From Winogradskyella psychrotolerans RS-3 (GTDB lineage: Bacteria; Bacteroidota; Bacteroidia; Flavobacteriales; Flavobacteriaceae), in the NCBI RefSeq assembly GCF_000427335.1, contig NZ_ATMR01000081.1:1-64000 (forward strand): a stretch of 64,000 bases of DNA, given 5' to 3'. Below are positions 44,680-55,193 of the stretch, piece after piece. Within the stretch, counting starts at the first letter, position 1. The number at the start of each line of letters is the position of its first letter. Position numbers and translations under genes: made by a program. Under the pieces are notes generated by a model. The model had not been told where the DNA came from. It saw nothing but the letters and a program-made list of their open reading frames with translations, and did no database searches.

Positions 44680-46619
44680 ATGAAAGCACTAAATCAAATC
44701 CTAATAGTTTTGCTCGTTACAACTGTGTTTTCATGCAAAAAAACGACTTCAGAAGAGAAAGTTGTTTCCGAAACTGTCACAGAAATTAGAAACGACATTC
44801 AACGTGTCGAACCTCCAAACTGGTGGATAGGTTTTAAAAATCAAAGTGTCCAATTGTTGGTTAAGCATCCAAATATTGGAAACGCAACACCTAAAATTTC
44901 TTATCAAGGTGTTTCTATAACTAAAGTTCATAAAGCGGATAGTCCTAATTATCTCTTTTTAGATTTAGAAATTTCTAAAACTGCAGAAGCAGGACAATTC
45001 AATATTAGATTTAAACTGGAAGATGATTCAGAACTAGTTCAAACCTATGAATTAAAATCACGAGAAAAACCAGCTAAAGATTATATCGGATTCGATAGTT
45101 CTGATGCTATTTATTTAATTACACCAGACCGATTTGCTAACGCTAATCCTAAAAATGATGAGGTAAAAGGATTACTTCAACAAGGAATTGATAGAGCGGA
45201 TGATTACGCTAGGCATGGAGGCGACATTCAAGGGATTACTGAACATTTAGACTATATAGACGATTTAGGATTTACAGCGGTTTGGCCGTGTCCGGTTTTA
45301 ACTAACGATATGCCAAGTGGCTCGTATCATGGGTATGCGATGACGGATTTTTACGAAGTAGATCCTCGTTTTGGAACCTTAGAAGAATATCGAAAATTAG
45401 CCGATGATTTAAGATCGCGAGATATGAAACTCATCATGGATCAGGTGGCGAATCATTGTGGATTACAACATTGGTGGATGACAGATTTACCGTTTAAAGA
45501 TTGGATAAATTACCAAGAATTATACGAAGAAAACATTGATAATTGGGATTGGAAAGTGACTAAAACATCCAACCACAGACGGACTACCAACCAAGATCCG
45601 TATGCGTCTAAAAAAGATCATCAGGAAATGGCAGATGGTTGGTTTGTGTCTGATATGCCAGATTTAAATCAACGTAATCCATTTATGGCCAATTATATTA
45701 TCCAAAATAGTATTTGGTGGGTAGAAACTTTAGGTTTAGGCGGCATTCGTCAAGATACCTATCCGTATTCCGAAAAAGAATTTATGAGGAATTGGGCAGG
45801 AGCTATTATGAGCGAATATCCTAATTTTTCAATTGTTGGAGAAGAATGGAGTTACAATCCGCTTTTAATTGGGTATTGGCAAGATGGTCAGAAAAATAAG
45901 GACCAATATGATTCTAACTTAAAATCAACTATGGATTTTGCGATGCAGAAAAATATAGTTGATGCCTTAAATGAAGCGGAATCATGGGACAAAGGTCTCG
46001 TAAAAATATACGAAGGCTTAGCTAATGATTTTGCTTATACCGCTCCAAAAGATATTATGGCATTTTTAGATAATCACGATAAAAGTCGTGTTTATACAGA
46101 GTTTGATGGAGATCTGATTAAAACCAAAATGGCTTTAAGTTACTTATTAATGATGCCAAGAATTCCTCAAATTTATTATGGCACAGAAATCTTAATGGAC
46201 GATTTTGATAACCCAGGAGACCATGGTTTAATAAGAACTGATTTTCCTGGTGGCTGGGAAGGTGATACCGTTAATGCATTTACAGGAGAAGGCCTTTCAG
46301 ATGCTCAAAAAGAGATGCAGTCTTTTCTTAAAAAAATATTGAATTACAGAAAAACAAGCGACGCTATTCACAATGGTAAAACGGTACATTTTGCGCCACA
46401 AGATGGAGTATATGTTTTAGCACGAATGATAGAAAATGAAACCATGGTTCATATAATCAATAAAAATGAGGACCCTCTAGAGTTAGATTTAGAACGATTT
46501 GAAGAATTAGAGCTGAAAGGAAAACGTTAAAAAATATTATTTCCGATGAAACACTAATTTGGAATAATAGCCTGTCTTTACCTTCTAAAGGCAGTTTAAT
46601 ATTGACTACTAAATTTTAA
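44680..46619 (+). CDS. susA: GH13 neopullulanase/cyclomaltodextrinase, SusA-like (one frameshift)
   Basis: About 646 residues: lipobox VFSC (Cys19), an N-terminal cyclomaltodextrinase-type beta-sandwich (about 35-130) and a GH13 barrel. The nucleophile Asp is in GGIRQDTYPY, the acid/base Glu in IVGEEWSYN and the third Asp in FLDNHDKSR. It is periplasmic-facing and hydrolyses maltodextrins and pullulan. The frame stops early at 46530 because a four-A run (46521-46524) should be five. The restored frame adds the expected C-terminal beta-domain (ending GSLILTTKF) to 46619. It follows the REP-like repeat. A GH31 gene follows after another repeat. Confidence 0.9.
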
Positions 46620-46658
46620 AAAGAATTAACAGGTCTAAAAAATCCAATCAATACATAT

Positions 46659-46686
46659 CCTGCAAGGTTTCAAAAACCTTGTAGGT
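46659..46686 (+). repeat. Interspersed palindrome, copy A
   Basis: CCTGCAAGGTTTCAAAAACCTTGTAGGT, an imperfect palindrome upstream of the GH31 gene, 26 of its bases repeated at 51021. A partial copy lies near 44629-44646. Confidence 0.8.
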
Positions 46687-46699
46687 ATAAAAGCTAAAT

Positions 46700-49081
46700 A
46701 TGAAAAAATATAGTTTCTTAATCATAAGTTTAATATTTGCGATTTCAATCACTGCGCAAAACTCTAATCGTATTTTTAAAAATATTGAGGATAAGAACAC
46801 TCATTTTGAAGTCAATGTAAGTGATGGGAAATATATTATTTCTCGCTACTCATCTCAAGCTATAGAAACTACTTTTATACCAAATGGTGAAAATGAAAGT
46901 TATAATTCTCATGCTGTAATTTTAAAATCAAATATTAACAATTCAATTATTAGGGAAGACAATAATTCAATAACTATTTTAACCGATGGAATAAACGTTA
47001 GTATTTCAAAAAAACCATTCCAAATATCATACTATTACAAAGACAAACTCATCACTTCCGAAAAAGCAGGTTACGTAAAAAACGATAGTTTAGAAACCAT
47101 AGAATTCAATCTTACTAAAGACGAAGTCTTATATGGTGGAGGCGCAAGGGCTTTAGGAATGAATCGTCGTGGACACCGTTTGCAATTATATAACAGAGCA
47201 CATTACGGTTATGAAACACATAGTGAATTAATGAATTTTACGATGCCAATTGTGTTGTCGTCCAACAAATACATGATTCATTTTGATAACGCACCCATCG
47301 GTTTTTTAGATTTGGATAGTAAAGGAGATAATACGTTAAAGTATGAAACTATTTCTGGTAGAAAAACCTATCAAGTTATCGTAGGAGATTCTTGGTATGA
47401 TATCACTAATAATTATACCGACTTAACCGGAAAGCAACCCATGTTACCACGTTGGGCGTTGGGAAATTTCTCAAGCCGTTTTGGATATCATTCTCAGGAA
47501 GAAGTAGAAATGACGATTGATAAATTCAAAGAAGAAGAAATACCTGTAGATGCTATTATTCTCGATTTATATTGGTTCGGAAAAGATCTAAAAGGCACTA
47601 TGGGAAATTTGGAAGTGTTTAGAGATTCCTTTCCTGATTTTGAAGGCATGGTAAAACGTCTGAATAATAAAGGAGTTAAAACCATTACGATTACTGAACC
47701 GTTTGTTTTAACCACGTCTAAAAAATGGGATGAAGCTGTTGAAAAAGATGTGTTGGCTAAAGACTCTATAGGAAATCCTGCGAAATATGATTTCTATTTT
47801 GGAAACACAGGACTCATAGATATTTACAAACCCGAAGCCGAAAAATGGTTTTGGAATATTTATAAAGGCTTAGCCGATAAAGGCGTTGCAGGTATCTGGG
47901 GAGATTTAGGAGAACCCGAAGTACATCCTAATTGGGTGCAGCATCACACAGGTAGCGCAGACGAAGTTCATAATATCTATGGACACGATTGGGCGCGATT
48001 AATCCATGAAGGTTATAAACGCGATTTTCCAAATACAAGACCATTTATTCTAATGCGAGCAGGTTATTCTGGGTCGCAACGTTACGGCATGATTCCATGG
48101 TCTGGAGATGTGAACAGAACTTGGGGCGGATTACAAAGTCAACCCGAAATTGCCCTACAAATGGGAATGCAAGGTTTGGCATATATGCATTCTGATTTGG
48201 GTGGATTTGCAGGTGATAATTTAGATGATGAGTTGTATGCACGTTGGTTGCAATACGGAGTGTTTAACCCAATTTTTAGACCACATGCACAAGAAGATGT
48301 ACCTAGCGAACCTATTTTTAGAAGCACGAAAGCAAAAGCTTTAGCAAAGCAAGCCATTGAATTACGTTATAAATTATTGCCTTACAATTACAATTTGGTT
48401 TATGAAAATAACCAATTCGGGAAACCTTTAATGCGACCATTGTTTTTTGAAGAATCTGATAATCCTGAATTATTCAATTACTCAAAAACTTATTTATGGG
48501 GAAATGATATTTTGGTATCGCCAGTTTTGGAAGCAGGACTTACCGAACAGGAGGTTTACTTTCCAAAGAATAATGTGTGGTTCGATTTTTATACTAATGA
48601 AAAGGTTGAAGGTGGACAAACAAAAACGGTTCAACTCAAAGAAAATTCTATTCCAACCTATGTGAGAGCAGGAAGTTTTGTGCCGCTTACCAAAGTGGTT
48701 CAAAGCACAGATGAATATGATTCAGTAAATTATGAATTACACTATTATCATGATGCTTCCATTACTAAAAGCGATCGTGAGTTTTATAATGATCGAGGAA
48801 ACAATAAATTAAATGAAATATATGAGATTATCAATTATAGAGCAAAAGGAAAACGTAACGTTCTAAATTTTGAGTTTGAGATGATGTCAAAAGTAGATTT
48901 TGATTATCTAAAATCTATTAAACTAGTGATTCACAATGTTGCTAAAAAGCCAAGAAGTATTACAGTTAACAATAATAAAGAATCCGTTAATTGGAATTCA
49001 GAAAATAATATGTTGACAATACCAATAAAATGGTTTGCCATAAATAAATTGAAAACGATAAAAATCAAATTAAAAAAATAA
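46700..49081 (+). CDS. GH31 alpha-glucosidase
   Basis: 793 residues with a Sec signal peptide (MKKYSFLIISLIFAISITAQ). It has an N-terminal beta-sandwich, a GH31 barrel with the nucleophile Asp in GIWGDLGEPE and the acid/base Asp in WSGDVNRTW, and C-terminal beta domains. It removes glucose from non-reducing ends of maltodextrins in the periplasm. Its stop is 4 bases before the next GH13 start, so the two are coupled. A palindromic repeat lies just upstream. Confidence 0.94.
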   Translation: MKKYSFLIISLIFAISITAQNSNRIFKNIEDKNTHFEVNVSDGKYIISRYSSQAIETTFIPNGENESYNSHAVILKSNINNSIIREDNNSITILTDGINVSISKKPFQISYYYKDKLITSEKAGYVKNDSLETIEFNLTKDEVLYGGGARALGMNRRGHRLQLYNRAHYGYETHSELMNFTMPIVLSSNKYMIHFDNAPIGFLDLDSKGDNTLKYETISGRKTYQVIVGDSWYDITNNYTDLTGKQPMLPRWALGNFSSRFGYHSQEEVEMTIDKFKEEEIPVDAIILDLYWFGKDLKGTMGNLEVFRDSFPDFEGMVKRLNNKGVKTITITEPFVLTTSKKWDEAVEKDVLAKDSIGNPAKYDFYFGNTGLIDIYKPEAEKWFWNIYKGLADKGVAGIWGDLGEPEVHPNWVQHHTGSADEVHNIYGHDWARLIHEGYKRDFPNTRPFILMRAGYSGSQRYGMIPWSGDVNRTWGGLQSQPEIALQMGMQGLAYMHSDLGGFAGDNLDDELYARWLQYGVFNPIFRPHAQEDVPSEPIFRSTKAKALAKQAIELRYKLLPYNYNLVYENNQFGKPLMRPLFFEESDNPELFNYSKTYLWGNDILVSPVLEAGLTEQEVYFPKNNVWFDFYTNEKVEGGQTKTVQLKENSIPTYVRAGSFVPLTKVVQSTDEYDSVNYELHYYHDASITKSDREFYNDRGNNKLNEIYEIINYRAKGKRNVLNFEFEMMSKVDFDYLKSIKLVIHNVAKKPRSITVNNNKESVNWNSENNMLTIPIKWFAINKLKTIKIKLKK

Positions 49082-49085
49082 TGCA

Positions 49086-50966
49086 ATGCATATAAAAAAT
49101 CTTATTTTAATTGTTTTCGTTTTTACGGTGCTTGTAGGTTGTGAAAACGAAGTGAAAGAGTTGCCTAAATCAGAAGAAATTAAACCAGAAATGAAGAAAA
49201 AAGAAGTCGTTTATCAAGTTTTTACACGTCTATTCGGAAACACAAATACGACCAATAAACCTTGGGGAACTTTAGAAGAAAATGGTGTTGGTAAATTCAA
49301 TGATTTCACGGATAAAGCCTTAAAAGAAATCAAAGATTTGGGTGTCACACATATTTGGTATACTGGTGTGCCGCATCACGATGTGATTACAGATTATACG
49401 GAATTCGGAATTTCAAACGACGATCCAGATATCGTAAAAGGGCGTGCAGGTTCTCCTTATGCCGTGAAGGATTATTATAATGTGAATCCAGATTTAGCAG
49501 TCAATGTAGACAACCGATTAGAAGAATTCGAAGCCTTAATTGAGCGTTCTCATGACGCAGGCTTAAAAGTTATAATCGATATCGTTCCAAATCACGTCGC
49601 TCGCAATTATCAAAGTTTAACCAATCCTGAAGGGACAACCGATTTTGGTGCAGACGATGATAAAACTAAGACTTACGACGTTAATAATAATTTTTACTAC
49701 AATCCAGGTGAAGGATTTAAAGTGCCAGAGTGGAAAAATGGCTACCAACCTTTAGGTGGAGAACAACATCCTTTAGCAGATAGTAAGTTTGAGGAAATTC
49801 CTGCAAAATGGACAGGAAACGGTTCGCGAGCATCACAACCAGATGTTAACGATTGGTACGAAACTGTAAAAGTGAATTACGGAGTAAGTCCTGATGGGAG
49901 AAAAGATTTTAACGAATTACCAGACGGTTTCGACAATGAAGATTACAAAAAGCATTTCGACTTTTGGAAGGATAAAACCGTACCAAGTTCTTGGGTGAAA
50001 TTCAAAGATATTGCTTTGTATTGGACCGCAAAAGGTGTCGATGGTTTCCGTTACGATATGGCAGAAATGGTACCTGTGGAGTTTTGGAGTTATATGAATT
50101 CACATGTAAAAATGGAAAATCCAAATGCCTTTTTATTAGCCGAAGTTTATAATCCGAGTTTATATAGAGATTACATCAAAAGAGGAAAAATGGATTACCT
50201 CTATGACAAGGTGCAATTATACGATACTATAAAAAACGTCATGCAAGGTCGTGGTAGTACAGATAATATACCTCCAATTTTACAAGATTTATCAGATATT
50301 GAGCACCACATGCTTCACTTCTTAGAAAACCATGATGAGCAACGTATTGCGAGTCCAGATTTTGCAGGAAGCGCACAAAAAGGAAAACCAGCAATGGTTA
50401 TTTCTGCAACATCTTCTACAGCACCAACAATGATTTATTTCGGACAAGAATTTGGTGATGCAGGAGCAGAAGATCTAGGTTTTGGAGATCCAACGAGAAC
50501 ATCAATTTTCGATTATGGCTCCGTGCCTAGTTATGTGCGTTGGGTCAACGATAAAAAGTTTGATGGTGGGCAATCCACAAAAGAAGAATTAGAACTTCGA
50601 GATTTTTATAAGCGACTGTTGAATTTCACTATAAATAGTTCGGCTTTAATGGGCAACTATCAAGATATTCAACATTACAATCATCAAAACACAGAATGGT
50701 ATAATGATAAAGTCTTGTCGTTTGTGCGTTGGAGTGCTGATGAAAAATTAATTATCATTTCAAACTTTAATCCGGAAAGTACTTATGGATTCGAATTGCA
50801 ATTACCAGCAGATTTGGTTCAAAAGTTACAACTAGAAGATGGAGACTATGACGTAAAAGACCAATTGTATAATCAATATACTTCAACCTTAAAGGTTGAA
50901 AATGGTAAAGCTAAAGTGAGAATTGATATCAAGCTATTAGAATCTTTCATATTAAAGATTAATTAA
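49086..50966 (+). CDS. GH13 alpha-amylase lipoprotein
   Basis: 626 residues with a lipobox VLVGC (Cys19). The barrel carries GFRYDMAE (nucleophile), LLAEVYNP (acid/base) and FLENHDEQR (third acid), followed by a C-terminal beta-domain. It is a probable periplasmic or outer-membrane amylase of the locus. Its start lies 4 bases after the GH31 stop. It differs from the other two GH13 lipoproteins of the locus in the loops, so it may favour another chain length or branch. Confidence 0.93.
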   Translation: MHIKNLILIVFVFTVLVGCENEVKELPKSEEIKPEMKKKEVVYQVFTRLFGNTNTTNKPWGTLEENGVGKFNDFTDKALKEIKDLGVTHIWYTGVPHHDVITDYTEFGISNDDPDIVKGRAGSPYAVKDYYNVNPDLAVNVDNRLEEFEALIERSHDAGLKVIIDIVPNHVARNYQSLTNPEGTTDFGADDDKTKTYDVNNNFYYNPGEGFKVPEWKNGYQPLGGEQHPLADSKFEEIPAKWTGNGSRASQPDVNDWYETVKVNYGVSPDGRKDFNELPDGFDNEDYKKHFDFWKDKTVPSSWVKFKDIALYWTAKGVDGFRYDMAEMVPVEFWSYMNSHVKMENPNAFLLAEVYNPSLYRDYIKRGKMDYLYDKVQLYDTIKNVMQGRGSTDNIPPILQDLSDIEHHMLHFLENHDEQRIASPDFAGSAQKGKPAMVISATSSTAPTMIYFGQEFGDAGAEDLGFGDPTRTSIFDYGSVPSYVRWVNDKKFDGGQSTKEELELRDFYKRLLNFTINSSALMGNYQDIQHYNHQNTEWYNDKVLSFVRWSADEKLIIISNFNPESTYGFELQLPADLVQKLQLEDGDYDVKDQLYNQYTSTLKVENGKAKVRIDIKLLESFILKIN

Positions 50967-51020
50967 AGTCACGCCAAAGAAACCTAAGTCTAGACCTGAC
51001 GGGTTTTAAATTATCCAACT

Positions 51021-51046
51021 TGCAAGGTTTCAAAAACCTTGTAGGT
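51021..51046 (+). repeat. Interspersed palindrome, copy B
   Basis: TGCAAGGTTTCAAAAACCTTGTAGGT, identical to 26 bases of copy A, upstream of the next GH13 gene. A GACCTGACGGGTTTT half-palindrome of a second, related kind precedes it (about 50994). Confidence 0.8.
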
Positions 51047-51094
51047 TTAAAAAAAAGTCTAATAAAAAGTTACCCATTTTCATGGGCACAAAAG

Positions 51095-52771
51095 ATGAAA
51101 AAGCTATTTTTATTTACCCTAATTCTTATCACTTTGAGTTGCAAAAATGAGAACACCGAAAACCAAATAACTACAGTGGAAACACCAGAAGTCGAGAAAA
51201 CACCATTTGTTTGGGAAGGAGCAAACCTTTACTTCTTATTAACAGACCGTTTCAATAATGGAGATCAGTCAAACGACATTAATTTCGATAGAACCAAAGA
51301 AACCGCAAAATTGAGAGGGTTTAAAGGAGGCGACATTAAGGGCATCACTCAAAAAATAAAAGATGGCTATTTTACCGATTTAGGAATCAATGCTATTTGG
51401 ATGACACCGATTGTTGAACAAATACACGGAGGAACAGATGAAGGCACAGGAGTCACTTATGGTTTTCATGGCTATTGGACCAAAGATTGGACAAGTATGG
51501 ATCCAAATTTTGGAACCAAAGAGGATTTGCACGCGTTGGTAAAAGAAGCACATGCAAAAGGGATTAGAATTGTATTAGATGCTGTGATTAATCATACAGG
51601 ACCAGTAACAGAAAAAGATCCAGTTTGGCCAGAAGATTGGGTAAGAACAGATAAGCAATGTTCTTACGATAATTATGAAAATACCGTTAGCTGCACCTTA
51701 GTTGCTAATCTGCCAGATATAAGAACAGAAAGTAATGACAATGTAGAATTACCACCACAATTAGTAGAAAAGTGGAAAGCAGAGGGTCGCTACGAACAAG
51801 AAGTAAAAGAACTCGATGCATTTTTTGAAAGAACAGGTCATCCAAGAGCCCCACGTTTTTACATTATGAAATGGTTAACGGATTACATCACAGAATTTGG
51901 AGTCGATGGTTACAGAGTAGATACTGTAAAACATGTAGAAGAATATGTTTGGCAGGAATTTAAGGTGGAATGTGATTTTGCTTTTGCCGAATTCAAAAAG
52001 AATAATCCTGACAAGGTTTTAGATGATAATAATTTTTACTTGCTTGGTGAAGTCTATAATTACGGTGCAAGTACAGGCCAGGAATTTAATTTTGGGGACA
52101 GAAAAGTGAATTATTTTAATCCACCAAGTTTTCAGAGTTTGATAAATTTTGAGTTCAAATACAATTCAAAAGACAAAGGTTATGAAGATTTATTCACACA
52201 TTATAATGCTATTTTACATAATGAATTAAAAGGATTCGGAACCGTAAATTATTTAAGTTCGCATGATGATGGTCAACCTTTTGACGCTCAGAGAAAAAAA
52301 CCATTTGAAACCGCAAATAAGCTATTGTTATCACCAGGAACATCACAAGTTTATTATGGAGATGAATCATCGCGTTCACTCATAATTCCAGGTACAGAAG
52401 GTGATGCAACCTTACGTTCTATGATGAATTGGGATTCTATTGCAAATAATAAGCGTACAAAAGAGGTGTTAACACATTGGCAAAAGTTAGGGCAATTTAG
52501 AGCAAAACACCCAGCGATTGGAGCAGGAACTCACCAAATGATTTCAGAGGCTCCTTATTATTTTTCTAGAAGTTACCAAAACGATGATTTTAAAGATAAA
52601 GTTGTTGTTGGTTTAGATTTAAATAGCGGAGAAAAAATAATTGATGTCTCTAAGGTATTTCAAGAACGCGTCATGCTACGTGATGCCTACTCTGGAGAAA
52701 CAGCAACTGTAGAAAATGGAAAAGTCACTATAAACACTAAGTTTAACACGGTATTGTTAGAGCGAGAATAG
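51095..52771 (+). CDS. GH13 alpha-amylase lipoprotein
   Basis: 558 residues from ATG 51095; an upstream TTG frame runs through the repeat and is not the start. Lipobox LITLSC (Cys16). Barrel motifs: GYRVDTVKH (nucleophile), LLGEVYNYG (acid/base) and YLSSHDDGQ. It is close to the glycogen/starch-degrading GH13 lipoproteins of flavobacterial loci. Periplasmic or surface location. The palindromic repeat lies between it and the preceding gene, suggesting a separate transcript or a processing site. Confidence 0.92.
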   Translation: MKKLFLFTLILITLSCKNENTENQITTVETPEVEKTPFVWEGANLYFLLTDRFNNGDQSNDINFDRTKETAKLRGFKGGDIKGITQKIKDGYFTDLGINAIWMTPIVEQIHGGTDEGTGVTYGFHGYWTKDWTSMDPNFGTKEDLHALVKEAHAKGIRIVLDAVINHTGPVTEKDPVWPEDWVRTDKQCSYDNYENTVSCTLVANLPDIRTESNDNVELPPQLVEKWKAEGRYEQEVKELDAFFERTGHPRAPRFYIMKWLTDYITEFGVDGYRVDTVKHVEEYVWQEFKVECDFAFAEFKKNNPDKVLDDNNFYLLGEVYNYGASTGQEFNFGDRKVNYFNPPSFQSLINFEFKYNSKDKGYEDLFTHYNAILHNELKGFGTVNYLSSHDDGQPFDAQRKKPFETANKLLLSPGTSQVYYGDESSRSLIIPGTEGDATLRSMMNWDSIANNKRTKEVLTHWQKLGQFRAKHPAIGAGTHQMISEAPYYFSRSYQNDDFKDKVVVGLDLNSGEKIIDVSKVFQERVMLRDAYSGETATVENGKVTINTKFNTVLLERE

Positions 52772-52819
52772 ATTATAAATATCTTGCATACTATCATAAA
52801 TATTTAAATAAAACGTAAT

Positions 52820-54940
52820 ATGAAAACACCTTTAATTACACTCTTAATTGCATTAGTTTTTTGCTCATGTCAGTCAGAAGATACTCAAAAGACTGAAGTA
52901 GCATCACCAAATAAAAACCTAGTAGTTGATTTCGATGTTAATACAGAAGGTCGTCCATATTACGTCGTTAAATTCAACAATAAAACCGTCGTTGATACCT
53001 CTTATTTAGGTTTTGAATTTAAAGATGCTCCTGCTTTTCATAAGAATTTCATAATTAAAAATACAAGCAGTTCAACGTTTAACGAAACATGGCAAATGCC
53101 TTGGGGAGAACAGTTAGATGTGGTTAACCATTATAACGAATTAAAGGTTGAGCTTCAGGAAAAAACAAGTCCAGAGCGCTTTTTTAATATCGTATTTAAA
53201 GTCTATGATGACGGTATTGGATTTAGATATGAGTTCCCAAAACAAGCACGATTAAAAGGGGATATTTTTATCACGGAAGAACACACAGAATTCAACCTTA
53301 CAGAAGATTACAATACATTTTGGATTCCTGGTGATTGGGATATTTATGAGCACTTATATAACACGACAGCATTGTCAGAAATTAATGCTTTACAATTCGC
53401 TAATCACAAAAATTTAGCGCAAACTTATATTCCAGAAAATGCGGTAAATACACCAGTTACTATGGTGGGAGCTGATGGCACACATTTAAGTTTTCATGAG
53501 GCGGCATTAGTCGATTATTCGGGTATGACTCTAAAAGTGGATACAGAAAATCTTAACTTGAAGAGTAATTTAGTAGGTTCAGAAAATACAGATTATAAAG
53601 TAAAGCGAACGATGCCTTTTAACACTCCTTGGAGAACAATTCATATCACAGATAACGCTCCCGATTTAATTGAATCTAATCTTATTGTTAATTTAAACGA
53701 GCCGAATAAACTTGGAGATGTGTCTTGGTTTAAACCAATGAAATATACAGGGGTTTGGTGGGAAATGCATTTAGGAAAATCATCTTGGGATTACGGGATG
53801 ACTCAAGATATGAGTACATGGACAGATGGTGATAAATCTAATGGAACCCATGGAGCGAATACCGAAAATGTAAAACGATTTATTGATTTTTCAGCTAAAA
53901 ATAACATAGGAGGCGTTTTAGTTGAAGGCTGGAATACCGGTTGGGAACATTGGATTGGTTTTGAAGATAGAGAAGGAGTTTTCGATTTTGTAACCACGTA
54001 TCCAGATTACGATATTGATGAAGTCGTGCGTTATGGAAAAGAGAAAGGAGTGGACATTATAATGCATCACGAAACCTCTGCAGCAACAGAAACCTATACA
54101 AAACAGCAGGACACTGCTTTTGCTTTGATGCAGAAATATGGCATGCACACGGTTAAAACTGGCTATGTTGGAAAGATTCTTCCAAAAGGAGAGTATCACC
54201 ATGGGCAATATATGGTGAATCATTATAACAATACGGTTATAAAAGCTGCGAAATATGAAGTTGCCATCAATGCCCACGAGCCGATTAAAGCCACAGGTTT
54301 AAGACGAACGTATCCCAATACAATTTCACGTGAAGGTTTAAGAGGGCAAGAATTTAATGCTTGGGCAACAGATGGTGGCAATCCACCAGAGCATTTACCA
54401 ATTGTAGCTTTTACAAGAATGTTGTCTGGGCCAATTGATTTTACACCTGGTATTTTCAATATTAAGTTCGACGAGTTTAAAAAAGACAATCAAGTGAATA
54501 CAACTATTGCGCAACAATTAGCATTGTATGTGGTTATATACAGTCCGGTGCAAATGGCTGCCGATTTGGTAGAACATTACGAGGCTAACCCAGAACCTTT
54601 TCAGTTTATAAAAGATGTTGGAGTGGATTGGGAAACGACTAAAGTTTTAAATGGTGTTGTTGGTGATTACGTCACGATTGCTAGAAAGGAAAGAGAAACA
54701 GGCAATTGGTTTGTTGGAGGCATCACAGACGAAAAGGCTAGAGATATAGATGTCGTTTTCGACTTTTTAGATGCGGACCAAACTTATGAAGTTATCATTT
54801 ATAAAGATGGTGAAAATGCACATTGGGACAACAATCCTTTAGCTATAACCATTGAGAAAATAGAGGTGAGCAAAGGGTCTAAAATAAATGTAAAGTTAGC
54901 TGAAGGTGGTGGTTTTGCTATTAGTCTCATTAAGAAGTAA
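52820..54940 (+). CDS. susB: GH97 alpha-glucosidase, inverting (SusB-like)
   Basis: 706 residues with a lipobox VFCSC (Cys17). It has a GH97 N-terminal beta-sandwich, a barrel, and the inverting-type acidic cluster: HHE, then Glu in NAHEPIKATG and Glu in REGLRGQEFN, as in SusB. The retaining subgroup lacks these, so inverting alpha-glucosidase is the better call. It is periplasmic. It is the last gene of the forward alpha-glucan operon, 48 bases after the GH13 gene. About 250 bases of AT-rich intergenic sequence follow. Confidence 0.95.
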   Translation: MKTPLITLLIALVFCSCQSEDTQKTEVASPNKNLVVDFDVNTEGRPYYVVKFNNKTVVDTSYLGFEFKDAPAFHKNFIIKNTSSSTFNETWQMPWGEQLDVVNHYNELKVELQEKTSPERFFNIVFKVYDDGIGFRYEFPKQARLKGDIFITEEHTEFNLTEDYNTFWIPGDWDIYEHLYNTTALSEINALQFANHKNLAQTYIPENAVNTPVTMVGADGTHLSFHEAALVDYSGMTLKVDTENLNLKSNLVGSENTDYKVKRTMPFNTPWRTIHITDNAPDLIESNLIVNLNEPNKLGDVSWFKPMKYTGVWWEMHLGKSSWDYGMTQDMSTWTDGDKSNGTHGANTENVKRFIDFSAKNNIGGVLVEGWNTGWEHWIGFEDREGVFDFVTTYPDYDIDEVVRYGKEKGVDIIMHHETSAATETYTKQQDTAFALMQKYGMHTVKTGYVGKILPKGEYHHGQYMVNHYNNTVIKAAKYEVAINAHEPIKATGLRRTYPNTISREGLRGQEFNAWATDGGNPPEHLPIVAFTRMLSGPIDFTPGIFNIKFDEFKKDNQVNTTIAQQLALYVVIYSPVQMAADLVEHYEANPEPFQFIKDVGVDWETTKVLNGVVGDYVTIARKERETGNWFVGGITDEKARDIDVVFDFLDADQTYEVIIYKDGENAHWDNNPLAITIEKIEVSKGSKINVKLAEGGGFAISLIKK

Positions 54941-55193
54941 CCATAAAATAAAGTTTTAATTTTATTCAATAGTCTAAATTTTGAGATAGTAACTAATTCT
55001 ATCATTATTGTTTTTTTTTGTTTAATAATTTTAAAGTGATTTTAGAATTTTAACTAAAATTTATAAGCCTCAATCGGCTGATTTGTCATATGAGTTAATA
55101 TGAAATCGTATTTTTATAAACAATTGTAATATTAATTGGTTTATTGCAATAGTGAATTTACATATCATATTACTCAAATGCCAAGTAAGATAG

